Positions 35,051-48,200 of a stretch of DNA of 64,000 nucleotides are shown piece by piece (positions within the stretch are counted from its first letter, which is position 1; each line of letters starts with the position of its first letter). The notes beneath the pieces are model-generated. The model worked only from the letters and a program-made list of their open reading frames with translations. It did not search any database and had not been told where the DNA came from. Made by a program: the position numbers and the translations under genes. Origin of the DNA: Penelope pileata (lineage: Eukaryota > Chordata > Aves > Galliformes > Cracidae); contig WBMW01000170.1 in assembly GCA_013396635.1 (NCBI GenBank), positions 1 through 64,000 of the forward strand, given 5' to 3'.

Positions 35051-38000
35051 TGTTCTGCTACCTATCTGGAAACAGGGTGACTTTCACATTTGTGTTTTCG
35101 CTTTTTAGTAAAGCACTTCTAAACTTCTGTTGATCTGAAAGAGTAAAGAAATCTTATCAACCCAAAAATCAAAGTTCCCTCTCAGCCTTCTTGAGTCCTG
35201 AAAATCTCTACTTTTCATAGTGGTCATTAATTACTGGGCACAAATGAGCTATTGCTACTTAAATGAGGTAGCAGGATTTTCAGAAAGCCTCTCTGATGGC
35301 CTAATTCTGCTACCAGTTAAGCTGCCACTTGGATAGTAGCACGGGGATAGTTCTATGTTCTGGGGTAGTTCTAATGTTCAGACACAACATTAAATGCTTT
35401 CAGAAATTCCGTCTTTGGTCCAGAAGGAGAGTTAGGGGGTATTGATGCAGTGCCCTCTTCAGAAGTAACAACAAAAGCCAACACAAACAAATTAAAAACA
35501 AACAAACAAACAAGGTTGAAGTGTGCCTTCAGCAAATTCAGCAGACAGGCATTCATAGTTAGATACAGAGACTATAAAATAGAAAATATATTTTTGCTGG
35601 CTGGGTTTTTCAAAGCAGTTTCTAAATTTTAAGTATAAAATAGTAAGTGTTATATGGATTTTATTTTGCCTTAATCCTTGAGTGAATAATCCTGAAACAC
35701 ATTTTGAGCTAAATCCCCTGTGACCAGAAATATTCCTCTAAACTCTAGGGATTCAGCCAGCTATAGCAATATGTTTGTGCCAACCAGCAGATGTATTGAA
35801 AAGAAAGAAAATTTTACTATAAGTAAAATAAATTCAAAGCTCTTTACCATAAAGTTTAAAAAATAAAGCTAAAATGCAACATAGATTTTATTCCCACAGT
35901 AGCACAGAATAAATATGAACAAAATATATGTCAGATGGGATCAGAACAGATGTTTATGCACTGCAGGATATTGCCTTAGCAATACAACAGTACGATCACC
36001 TGGATTAATGGAGATGGAGAATTGGTGGAGGCGTTTTATGGTCGGTAGAGGTGTCTCCAGTCCCATGTAACATTGAATCTTTTTTTCGCCAAGAAACTGA
36101 AATTATTGCAATTTCTAGTATTTGACTTGCAAGAAGTGCTTGTTTTTCTAAAAGCCTCTTAATAACAGAAAAGAAGCAGAGGTTTGGCAGGATCTAACTC
36201 GGAGTGCAGTGAAGCTGATGAGAGAGTGTCCACTGACCCCATCAGGCATGTAGGTATTAGGATCTACATACACAGCTGGCCCCTAGTAGAGATTTATAAA
36301 TAGAGGTTTAGAAGTGTTCTGAAGTTACATCCTCAAATGCATTAGGGAGCCCTTTTCTAACATTTTCCTTCTCAGTTCTTTCCTTCCATTCCCTTTTCTG
36401 TACTCCTCTAGTCCTCTCACACCACTGCTTTCTTTCCCTCATTTACTGCCATTTAGCATTGCATCAGCAGAAAATCTCTGCAGTAGCGGCTTCCATAAAG
36501 CTGCAAGTAGACTTAAAATCAAGGAACAGTTTCAAAGATGGGTTTGCTGTGTTCATGAGAATATATCATAACTATAATGAGGGTTTGGAATACATCTACG
36601 CACACCATAGGGGTAACCTCATCGTTACCCACCCATGGTGACTCTGATCTCGAGTGATCTCATTCCATATCCTCAGCATAGTTCTGGCATGTTCCCTTTG
36701 CATGGAGGGGGAATAGAGAATGACCTTCCTTTGAAATTCTAGATCTATTTACACGAGAGCATGCCAAATGCATTAACAAGTGGTGGAGTGAAACCCCGAG
36801 TGAGTAAACATGGTCAGCCCAAACACGTGTAAATAAATTTAAAATTTTGGAGAATGTCATGCTTGCTTTGATTTACACCACAAAGTATAGGAGGAAATGT
36901 TGGCCCAATGAGAATCTGCTTTATTTATTCATTTTTAATTACTATTTTGTCATGGCTTAGCCCATCAAGCTCTCAGGGAGCTCTTTCATCTCTTCCTTGC
37001 AAAGTAGACTCAGCTCTGTTGACAGTCCTGCTTTGTTGCGACTAATGTGATGTGTCCTTGCCCATAGCAGCAGCTTCTGGTGGCAGATGTTAGGGATGAT
37101 GCACTCCTTGTCCAAGCTGCTGTACGCTAATCTCTCCCTTCATCTGCCGCTCTCTTGCTCAGAGAAAAGGCTGCTACTAGGCTGGAAGCAGATATTTGGC
37201 TGAGCGCTTCCCTCGTTTTGGACGGGTGCTCCTACTTCTAGTGGCATGCCTAGACTTTGAGAGGTACCTTATGATGAACGAACAGGAGGGACTTTCAAAC
37301 TTTAAATTGTATCCAAGGAACCTCCGGTAATAAGGGCTTCAGCTCATACCCACAAGTGGTCCTGCAGGAAAACTGGTCTTTGGCTTTTATTTCCTGAAAG
37401 GAAAGATTGTATGGCAGTGCTGGGGCTTCGGGGTCTGTATAATCAAGGCTCAGCATGATGAATTTGATGTACTGGCATCTGTTCTGTATGTTTTGTAAGA
37501 CTTCCAATAAAATATGAATAAAAAAAGAAATATGCTTCATATGTCTATATAGGACATATGGCAGTTAAAGCTTTAAATATGGCATTTTTCGAGAGTTAAG
37601 AAGGATATGTTAGAACACGCAGAAGTGGCACAGCTCTTTCAAAAACAAAAGTCAGGGGAAGTCTATGAAGGGAATCAAGTCAGAGCTGGCTATTTTTTTT
37701 TTCTGATTTTTTGGGGGCAAGGGATTGCTTCAAGCTTGAATGAACCTTCGAAAAATCTGAAGCTCCAGACAGCATTGTGTTACTGTATATAATCCTTCAA
37801 AGGGGGCAAGGTGTGAAAACAAGCCAATAAATGTGTAAGGGGTGAAGGAAGATTTTTGCAGACCAGAGTCAAGGTTGCCAGCTTTTCCCCACCGCAAAAC
37901 CCCAACATCCCTCTCCAGGAACTCGACCCAGAATGTTATTTTTGGATGACTGCCTCTGCAAATCAGGGCAGTGCGGATGAGGCCCCTCCCCCGTGATCTT

Positions 38001-40586
38001 CCCAAGCCTCTTTAGGAGTGCAGAAAAGGCAAAAATAAAGGGCAGGGCTGGAATTTTGGTGGCTTTGGTCTGTAGCAGATTTTCCAGCACTGACAGTATG
38101 TGCCCTGCCTTCTGATGAATATTAGAAGCAGAATTAGGTGAATCAAATGTTTAGTATCTTGCGTATGCTTTCGTTTGAAGGGAAGAAAACAAACAAACAA
38201 ACAAAACCCTCAGAACAGTAGATTTTTCATCCTCACGCTTATTTTGTTAATGTGTTTTTATTAAAAAAGGAGAAATGTCCAGTTTACCAGCCATCCTCCA
38301 GGCATTTAGTCAGCATCCTGAGAGCAATACCAGACGCTGCAGCAGCTCAATATTGGGACTGGCCCCATGGTGCTCCAGCTCTGAGGGGGGAAGATGAGGG
38401 GTCGGGTGCTGGATATGGAGGCAAGGTATGGTGCCTTGCCAGGAGCCTGCTTTGCTCAGGTCTTGCATCTCACCTTTGGTCGTTGCCCATGCTGTGCCTG
38501 TCCACATGTGCATTGATCCTGACCTGGCCCTTAAAACACGAATAGCTCATAATTATGTCATTGGCTTCTCTGTGCCTCCTTGTGCCTCTAATTTACTTAA
38601 TATAATCAATAGCATATTAAATCCCAGCGCTGTGAATGTCACTATCCACAGAACCCTATCTGGGAACACAAGCAGTTTTGGTGACCACACGGAGGAAAAA
38701 AGTTTGAAATTTAGGAGTGTAAAGCAAAGTATGGCCCTAGGTTTCTGTGCAAGAACTCTCCAAATGCCATTTGTAAGTTTCAGAAGGAGTTAAAAGACAG
38801 AACTGAAAAAGAGAGTGCTCTTTCCCCTGGAGGTGGTCCAAGGGAATATTTGTGGAAGACACTTCACAAGCAATGGGTAGCTTATGAATCCCCTGCCTCA
38901 AATTTATGAAACATGAATTGGGCAGAAGATGAAATGCTTTGTAACATGATTTGGTTTCAGCCATTCAAGCTGATCAAGAGCTACACACTGTTCAGACTGA
39001 CTGATTGCAAGAGCAAAATAGCGGTCTCGGAGCGAACTTATTCCATGCACTGGCCTGACAGAAAACCACTTATCATCTACCTGTGTCTTCCCCTTGGACA
39101 GCTTCTTCTGGACACAGAGACATGCGGGCTCTTCCAAGCAGCGCATGTGTTTCTGTTCCTGCTGAATCCCCCAAACCTGTGAAACATCTTAGTTCATTCT
39201 ACTGTTGTACTGGCCCAGAAATGTCCTTTTCTGGTCTGCAGCCATGACGTAACTGTCGTTACTCGCTGTAACAACACCAATCTATGTTCCACAGTTAGAA
39301 ATAGTCTCCTGAGCACAAAGACTAATTGCTACTCCTACTTCCCAGTCCTCTTCAATGTATCAGTGGGCCAGAGCCAAAACTCTTAAAGAGAGAACAAAAG
39401 TTTCTCTTCTTTTTCATCATAGGAAAAGATGGAAGGTGCAACAAATTTCTAAGAGTGCAGTACAGTCAGAGGAGGATATTTTGTTCAGTTCAGACTCCGG
39501 CTGGAAAAGGCAGTCGTTTTCTGGGAGTCACGTGAGGGTACCCTTTCCTGGGAAACTCATCAGAGCCATCAACTTGTATGGAATGGTGCAGTGAAAGGAG
39601 TGGCTGAGACAAATTGTTCTCAAAGGATTGGGCTCTGCTGGTGTAGAGCAGTACAGCTTTACTGACTGCAGTGTCAGCAGTGTAATTTATGCTGGCTCTA
39701 AGACCTTTTATTGCTGGAAGCAGAAGCTTAATGAACAGACAGGTGAAAAGCTTTTTGAAATGAAGAATTCCATGTGAAGGAGATGAGAAGCAACATGGAA
39801 AATGTTTCAGATGGTTTTATATTAAGGCAGAAATAATCTACTCATGGTGTATGGTGGAGTAATAGATTCTTAACTCCTGTCAAAGACCTCTGGATGTGGG
39901 TCACAGTGCAAACACGTTCCTTACCCTCTCCTTGCACAGGGACAGCTTTCCTCCCTGGAACTTTCTTGACAAGAGAGTATGGTAGTGATGACTCACAGCC
40001 TTGCTGGTCACAGCTAAGTATCCCATATGTACAATCCCATGAAACCAAAACATACTCTCAAAGAGCTCTTGTACTCCAGGGCTTCCACTTCAGGAAGGAT
40101 ATTCAATTTCAAAGCATATTTACGTATTTACTATAACACTTCCAAGAGCAAGTTTTTTCAAAAGGTTATAGCAACATCTATTTGCCTTTGATAGGGAACA
40201 TAAGTAGGAGGAATTGTCCCAAGACTGTTGAACTCCTGAATCTTACATAAATCACAAATGTTTTAAATTGTCTGAAGGATTTATATGTATTGGTGTAAAA
40301 GGCTTAAAAATAATTGTCTACAGAGTATCCATAGATTAAGCTAATAGAAGAGCAGTGCACCCTAAAGACGTGAAAGTTATGCTTCTAACTGTGTTGTATT
40401 TGCTGAACTTAATGGAGAAGAGGTCTGACTGTCTATGGTTTTTACTACATTATGATCATTACCCAACAGCACAAAGGAGAGAGACAGTTCTGTTTACTCC
40501 ACAGCAATGAAGAGGCAGAAGGTTGTGGAAAGAAATCCATAATCAAGTAGGTCTGAGACCTATATTGTATCTTAAGGAGTCGTAAT

Positions 40587-40604
40587 CTAATAATAATAAT
40601 AATA
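40587..40604. repeat. (TAA)n microsatellite
   Basis: Six TAA-type triplets in tandem. Confidence 0.85.
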
Positions 40605-41997
40605 CGACTGGATTAGAAAATTGAATCCCGAAGTATGAAATTGGGAAAATAGAACCTTGAAAACAAACACTGGTTATATTTTTTAGCTGTTTTTTTTTTC
40701 CCAGCTATCCAGTTTGGAAACACATTTTTCTTTAAAATTTAAGAGTCCATATTCCTAGTTGCTTTAAAATGTCAAGTACTGCAAGATAAACAAAGCAACT
40801 CTGTGGAAACTAATGCCAAAAAACCTTTGCTTGTTTGACTGTCAGCTGTATAGACCATATTCACTTGAATATAGGAAAGTACTTTGTAATAAATTGTTGG
40901 AGTATCCTAGTGTGTCAGACTTTATTTCTGTCTGATTTTAAGAGCTGCCTCAACATTACTCTCAAAAAAAAAAAGAAAAATTAATTCTTTTGAAGTCTGC
41001 TAATGACTTGCTGTCTGGTTGTTCTTCTGAAAGCTTATCATGAACTTTTCTTTGGAAAAGCCAGTATTAATGTTGCTTCCATACTTTTCAATTTGTGTGT
41101 GCCTTTGCAACTCTGGCTTCCAGCTGGAACTAGATACAGCAGAAGACCAGGAGAAGCTTTGGGGAATTACAGAAGAACAAAATAAATAAAGCTTGGCAAG
41201 CTGTGTTCAGCAGTGAAAGGAAAAATAACTGGGGTAGCTTTTTTTGAGGTTTCTCCTTCCACATTCAGTGTTCAGATCTGAATCTTCCAAAGACAACTCC
41301 TTCTCAACCAGCCTACTTAGCCCCAGATGCCTAGGTATGGCTTACCCCTACCAATGGGCGTATGGGATTTGTGGTCCTCTAATACAAATTCCATTTCCCT
41401 GTCACTGAGGGTGAATTGATGCTTCATTTACAGGACAGTATCCAGCCTTGGCTTTTTTTGTATCCCTTAAGATTCCAGTGTTCTTAACGTCATGAAATGG
41501 GAAAATCTCGGCAGGAGAACTCAATTCAGATTGCTTGTCATCTGTCAAACTGCAGAAGTGACAGAAATCACACAAAAGTTTCCCAAGTCAAAGTCTTTCA
41601 GTCTTTCAGGTGAGGAAGGAAAAAATATTTGGATGATCCTTGAGCTTTGAGAAAATTTCTGATTTTGCAAATCTCAACTGTCAGACGGTCATGCCTTGAT
41701 GTAGAGGAGCAGAAAGAGCAAGACCTAGAGAAATGTGAGTCCTAGTCCCAGTTCTGACTGTAACTGCAGGTGCTCAGGGAAAGGATTAGGTCTTCGCTTT
41801 GAACAAGAAAACCACAGCATAAAAGTATCATTTATATTCACGATTACTAGAGCTGTCCCAGCTATTAAAAAACATATGGCTACCAGACCTCAAGATTTCT
41901 GCTAGTTTGTTCTTCAGGGAATTGGAAAAAAGGCATGAAGATTTTGTTTATTTGTTTAATGAATTGTTTCACTAAACATGGAGGAATTTAATGGCCA

Positions 41998-42246
41998 AAA
42001 ACTGGAGCACAGGAAGTTCCGCACAAACATGCGTAAGAACTTCTTTACAGTGCAGATGACAGAGCACTGGAACAGGCTGCTCAGGGAGGTTGTGGAGTCT
42101 CTTTCTCTGGAGATTTTCAAGACCCATCTGGACACCTACCTGTATGACTTACTGTAGGGAACCTGTTTTAGCAGGGAGTTTGGACTTGATGATCTCCTGA
42201 GGTCCCTTCCAACTCCTGCAGGTCAGCGATTATGCAATTCTGTAAC
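41998..42246 (+). mobile_element. CR1 LINE, short 3' fragment
   Basis: It keeps the last 50 or so codons of ORF2 (HRKFRTNMRKNFFTV, then TEHWNRLLREVVES and FKTHLDTYL) to a stop near 42157. This is followed by a short 3' untranslated region with TTGATGATCTCCTGAGGTCC and CTTCCAACTCCTGCAG. The tail is degraded (ATTATGCAATTCTG) compared with the clean ATTCTATGAT repeats at 52 kb, so this copy is probably older or of another subfamily. It is truncated at the 5' end in the usual way and has no coding potential beyond the remnant. Confidence 0.9.
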
Positions 42247-45200
42247 ATGGAAGTTCAAACAATGCAGGGAGTAAAGTTAAATCTACCCAAATATTAATCT
42301 CTAAATAAAACTTCTAATCTGATGTTTTCATGTCGGTATGTTTTGAACTCAAAGCAGAGATAGAAGCATGGTGAAGAACCATGGTCCTCAGGTTTTAGGT
42401 CTGTTCCTAAAATTCTTCAGTTTTCAAGTGGCAATTTAGACCAAACTTTTGTTTTTAATTAAAGATCTCTTCTGCGTTTGTGGATTTTACCTACCACACA
42501 CACTAATGTCAAAGCTGAACAGTTGTGGAGTTGGAGAATTAGATATCAGCACACTGCAGGCCTGCTGTTGGAATACATCTTGCAGAAGGCTATTTATACA
42601 CTTGTCTGGGGAGGAGGAGGATATTCTCCTCTTACTTGTGCAAGGCATCTTTTTATATCCCTTCCTGTACCTTTGAACAGAGTACAGGTGACCTTGTGTC
42701 TTCCTAAGGTCTGAAATAGTGAATAGCTTGGATTTGCTGGATTTCTTATTCTTTGTAACCACCTTTTTACTCTAAAAAAGAAAAGTGAAGATGTGATTAC
42801 GGTAACATCTGAACAAGGATTGTTTGTTTGGTATAGTTAAAGTTCTTTATCCCACAGCTGCAATTATTTTAAATAAACAAAACCTCATGTTTTGGTCCCA
42901 TAGAAAGAATTTCTATTATTTTTTCTATGCTAACCCATCTCATTTGAATTATGTTAGGGATTAGCCTGGGAAATGTTACGCAAATGGCTGATTTTTTTTT
43001 ATTTTATTTTAACAGATCAAAACCCCTTTAAGTTTATGAAAGCCTTTTTCCCATAATTGATATTATTCCTTCTTTCTCTTTTAAGTCCTTAGAGGATTAT
43101 GAATGTCAGTATTAGAATAAAAGGAAGATTGCTTTAGATAATTTTATGTGCAGGGCACTGTTCCAAAGGAACCGATCTCAGATGGGGAGCTTTGAGAATA
43201 CTGGAAAGGAGACATGATAAAAATAAGGTGGGGGTGAGGAAGACCAAAGCTGGGGATGGAAAGAAAGAAAAATCTACAAATCAAACTCTGCAGAGGTTTC
43301 CGATATAGCTCACATTATGCACTTTTGATTATTACAGTTCATCTGGAAAGTTTAGATCTATGTAATACTGATGATTTTTTCCTGACTTCTGTAAGCTTTC
43401 CAGTAATTGGAGTAGCATTCTGTTATCCTAGATTAACACAGGACGTAACTGTGGGGAACTGAAGGCGTTGAGACTTCATCCCTAGCACTGTAATGTCATC
43501 TTTCTCTAGTCTAATGCCATAGTTGCTTTCTGACTCCAGAGCAGAAGACAAAACACTGACAGTTCCTAGCTTATCAGGTCATATTACTTCAGTTGCTACA
43601 CGAAGAAGACATCCCATATCACAGAGATGTCATGCTGGCACCTACCGCTAAAACAAGGAAGAACAATGCCTCAAAAGCAATGGCTTTTGAGATGAACTAC
43701 AATATGGTTTGAAATCAGACCTCCCATTAAAAGATCACACTGAACAAGCTTCTAGGGCATCTTTTCCCATAAATCTGAGCAGATATATAGGAAATGTCTG
43801 TACAAACACCTGGCTGGATATTTGTAACATCCAGCCTACAAATTTTTGTTAGCAGGCAGGGAAAGAAATAAAGTTTTCCTCCAACTTTTTAGTGCGTTGG
43901 TTGTAGCTACCTTAGAGCAACAAAGAAAGGTAGGGATGCAAAGCAAATCTAATCAATGTAATGCAGTTTCCTAACAAGTTACTTTCTGTATCACAGACAA
44001 CACAGCAAAGTTAACCCAGGTAACTGGCCTCTAAATTAAAGCAGCTCCATAGCAAAGCTACAGAAAGCTATGTATGTTATTCCTACACTGGTAAATAGGT
44101 ATTTGGACATATATTATCACATCTTAGGCTGTCTCCTAAACACCTGTAGAACAAATTGTGGCTAAATAATACCCCAGATGATTCAACTACTGCAGTTGTT
44201 AGTGCCTCTAAATCTGGAGAGATTTGTCATTGATTTAGAAGCTGGGAACTGTTGGCCTAAAATCTCCTCCCCCCAAAAATAAGGTTTGTTTTGCAGTAAA
44301 GATAATAATCCAGGCTAACTCTACAAGTTAATGTCTTGTAGAGTTAAGGTTAAATATATGAAATATTTTTAAATAGATCATTACTTTGGTGGAGCACGTG
44401 TGTGCTAGATAAAAGTTTGAAATACAGTTCTAGACTAATGTACTACAGTCCAGAACTATTTTGAAAGTTGAAGAAATTATGGAATCATGATGTATGAAAG
44501 TGGTATGCACCCGCTTTTGGTACCATTTAGAGTCCTCATAAATATTTCCATGAGACCACGCTTTGTGTCTTGCATCTTTTAACATTCTGATCCTGAGCCA
44601 TCAAGGGCATTGGTTTTATCCAGCTACTTGCTTCCCAATGAGCAGATTGTGTGACTGGTGGAGATTTAAACTATTTATGACAACTTGAGCAATTGCTGCC
44701 AAATGATGTGGAACTATAATTCGTGCACAGACATTCTTGTCAAGATCTTTAAGCCCACAAGTGAAAACCTGTAATTCTAATTTCCTATTTAGGAACATGA
44801 AAACGAGACCTATGTTTTACACAAAGTTGAACCTGCACCTGATGTCTCCTGTCAGGAGATGATTTATCCTCAAAATCTTAGAAAGCCAAAGCCAATTTCT
44901 AAAGTGCTCAAATAAGCATTTCGGAACTGAGAAGTAGGCACTACTTTGGGGAATTTCATCTCTGAACAGAAGGAGCGTGGCACAAAATAACCCTGACAAT
45001 GAAAGAGGAGAATCTTCTTGAAAAGAAGTGAAGGATGGCATGGAAACTGGCCAACGTGAGATCACAGCAGCAGTAGTGAGGCTGGAGAGAAGTCAACTGC
45101 AGATGAAAAACAGAGACAAAAAACTTTTTATGTTTTTCTTAGAAGCCCTGTGAGCTTGTGTACACGTGGATGAGTATCACCAAGCTGGTTGTGTAATGAG

Positions 45201-48200
45201 TTATTAGAGCAGTTAAACCAAATGAATAAATGAAGAGTAATTGTGCGTTGCAATAAAGTACTAAAAGAAGCCCATTGTCTTCTAATGTCTTCAGACTGGC
45301 GCTGACGAGATGCAAGTTACCAGCTCCAATGCTGACGTAGCAGGGTAGGATAATGGCTTATGTTACAGGGGAAGTCCTTTTGACCTTAGGAGCTGGTGGG
45401 CTCTTCAGTGAAGAAGTGACTTGGATATGCAGTCAGTACTTCAGTGTTAAACCACAAAATTAATATTTCCCAAAGTAGTAACCAAGTTAAAATTCTCCAG
45501 GAAACACACAGGTTATGGATATCCATCTTTACTCTTGAGTAATGGTGACTCAGACATGTTCAGTTGCAACAAAAGGTTGTTTGCATGTTCACCTGCTTTG
45601 ATGGATCAGAGCACAACTGACTTCCACCACTAATAAATCAGAAGACAGTGCAGAAAATTCAGAATACCTCACACTCTGCCCTTCCCACATCCCACTGCCA
45701 AAAGTGTCATTGAATCACTTTATTTCATTTACTTTAGTTTTGCAGCACTTAGACTGATCTGCACTGGTGCCTTTCTTCAGTAAGAAGGAAGGAAAGCAGC
45801 TCTAAATAGCATCAACCACAGTAACTGCAGTTCTACCCTTAATAATTTCCAGTTGCTTCATGGTTGCACCGTAACCTGCAAGGAGGACTGGATAAATTTG
45901 TAGGTCTCTAGGTGGGAAATTGCTTTTTGTTGGTTTTTTGTTCTTGTTGTTGTTTCTATTTGTTTGTTTTGTTGTTGGGGCTTTTTAGGTGCAGCTTTTA
46001 GCAAATTAGAAATACAATTCGCTTAGGGGCTTTTTCTTCTCTTAGAATGATGAGATTCATTTCAGCAACTGGAAAAGCTTAGATTTAATGCCACTACGTA
46101 GATATTCATTTGGACAAAATGATGCCATTGCCTTGTATATTATTACAAAAAGACCACATCAAAATACACAAGTGTGCCGTAATGTCATGATTACAGTGTT
46201 AGACTTGTACCAGTTGAAAAATATGACTAATTGAATATTAGAATATTCCTTCAATTATATGCTTGGATGTCCACATAGATATAGGCAGTCTGTTAAAATA
46301 CTATATCAATTTGTACAATGGCAAGCTTGGAAGTGTTCTTGAGAAGGAAAGACGAGGTTGGAAGCGCAGCCTTCAGCATTCATCGTGGTGTTACCGAATC
46401 CTGCCATCCGCTCCGAGCCTGCTCGCAGGGAAATCACCAGGGAACACCCAGGAAGGTGCTTCTTGTCTCTGGAACTGAGGCTGCCTTTCTAGCCTGAAGC
46501 AGGGCTCACTGTGGTGAGTGGCATTGTGTAGAGGCCAGGTTTGGATGATGGGAGAAACCAGGGTGCTGGTTGTGGCAAGGCTTCTGGGTCTGTCTGGAAG
46601 AGCTTGAAGCACTTTGTGAAAGAACTTAATTTCTATTGCTGCATGCAGCCTGTGTAATTATATTCTGTTTGCATCAAGTACTGCCACAGCTTTGGTTGAA
46701 CACACAAATAAATAAATAATGTATTTTAAAAATGCTAAGTGGGCTGAGTGACAGTAAGCATACGAATTGAAATACAGATTTTTTTTAAAATCTTTTTTTG
46801 ATACTTTTGCCTGAAATAGCCTCATATTTTTAGGTCAGTTCACAGCCAAGAAAAACACAAGTCAAACCAAAGCCCACAGGAAACTGCAACAGCCCTAAGA
46901 AAGGCCAGCAAAAGGAGGATGTAGAAAAATCAGTGTGAATGATATCATTGACCATTGGCAATGGGAAACTCTTAGGACTTGTAGCTGCTCATGAAGAGGG
47001 GCTGGGGAAATTAAATGTTAAAATATTCTGGATTTTTATTTGTTTGTCTTCTGTTTTCTAAGAATCCTGGGAAAAACAGCTTCTTTATGATTGCCACCCA
47101 TTGCTTTCTGACTTTAAGGTCTCATGGATGCAATTTATGCCTCTGAGTTGCTATAGATACAGAGGATGAAGTCTGTTCCTGGCCTTGCTGAAGTAGCTGG
47201 GAGTTTTGCCATTCAGTAGGGGATAGAATTCATCATAGATTTCCAGTGACACAATCTTAACTTCTAACAAAGAGTAAGTCAAAAGACTGCCTCTTCAGAG
47301 AACAACCAGCCCCATTTAGCTGTCTGTGATTTAGAATCACTTCTCCTTTATCCACGTTGTATGTGTTAGCACAATGCGAATTAAGTGCACAGGAGAAGCA
47401 TTTGCATGTTGAATTAGAAACAGCTTTCTCTCAGATGTTGAGGTGGGTCTGACAGTAGTAAACAAAAGGGAGTAAGCATAAAATCAAGCTGAGAGTGCTT
47501 CAGGTAGGTATGGAGCTGGTCTTATTAGATCACAATCATCATCTGATGCTACAAAAGGGCTTTGTGCTCAAGCATTTTTTTGTACAACTGACTGTGATCT
47601 TTTGTTAATGTGTCTGAATGCACTGGCTTGTGGACTGGGGTTGTATTGCTCTCCTCTGCTCCCTTTCAGAGATTTGATTTAATTCGTATGGTAGACTACA
47701 TTTTAACACAAAGCTTGTACCACAGATCACCTTTCCTGCTGTTTCTGAGCACATATTGTGCTTCTGTAGTATCTGTTGCAATGGTTTTAATTGAAACACG
47801 ATACTAGTAAAGCAGGAAAGATATTGTATATCATCAGTTCATGGTTTCCGCTGCTCAGAAATGAAGGAGCAAATAATATGTGATGAGGCAATTCTCAGCA
47901 GACCACAGTCTAGGGAATGAGGAGCATAACTGCACTGCCCCTATACTTTCCTGGTGGGAGACGGAGAGTGGCTGGCTTTGAATCTGTGTCCAGGCTTTAG
48001 TTTGTAGGCCACCTCTTGTCTGTAGTTGACAGCACAACTTCTTTGGCACTTTGCTGCTACTATTCAGGTTTGGTACGGCAGCACGCAAGAAATTCTGGCT
48101 TGCTCACAGTTGCAGATACCTCCACACAAACATACTGCAGGATTACAAAAGCTAAAATTGAAGCAGAGGCAAAGTGAACCAAGGTCACAATTCAGCAATA

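Larger units (their letters stand above)
34021..41997. other. Unique non-coding sequence, no gene seen
   Basis: Eight kilobases without a gene I can support. It has (AAAC)n stretches near 35492-35513 and 38188-38206, a (TAA)n run near 40587-40604, and a possible CR1 tail near 35013. The open frames at 38252-38545, 38428-38793 and 38913-39182 lack recognisable domains. An AATAAA followed by A-rich sequence near 37507-37530 was considered as a retrocopy tail, but no source gene could be recognised upstream. Confidence 0.5.

Noticed and set aside
37490..37535. AATAAA followed by A-rich sequence, as at the end of a processed retrocopy
   Set aside because: No recognisable gene body lies upstream, target-site repeats are not evident, and the A-rich part is short and interrupted.
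41715..41780. Weak MIR-like segment (GTGAGTCCTAGTCCCAGTTC)
   Set aside because: Only a short match to the central MIR region without the head or the rest of the element, so it is not distinguishable from chance by eye.
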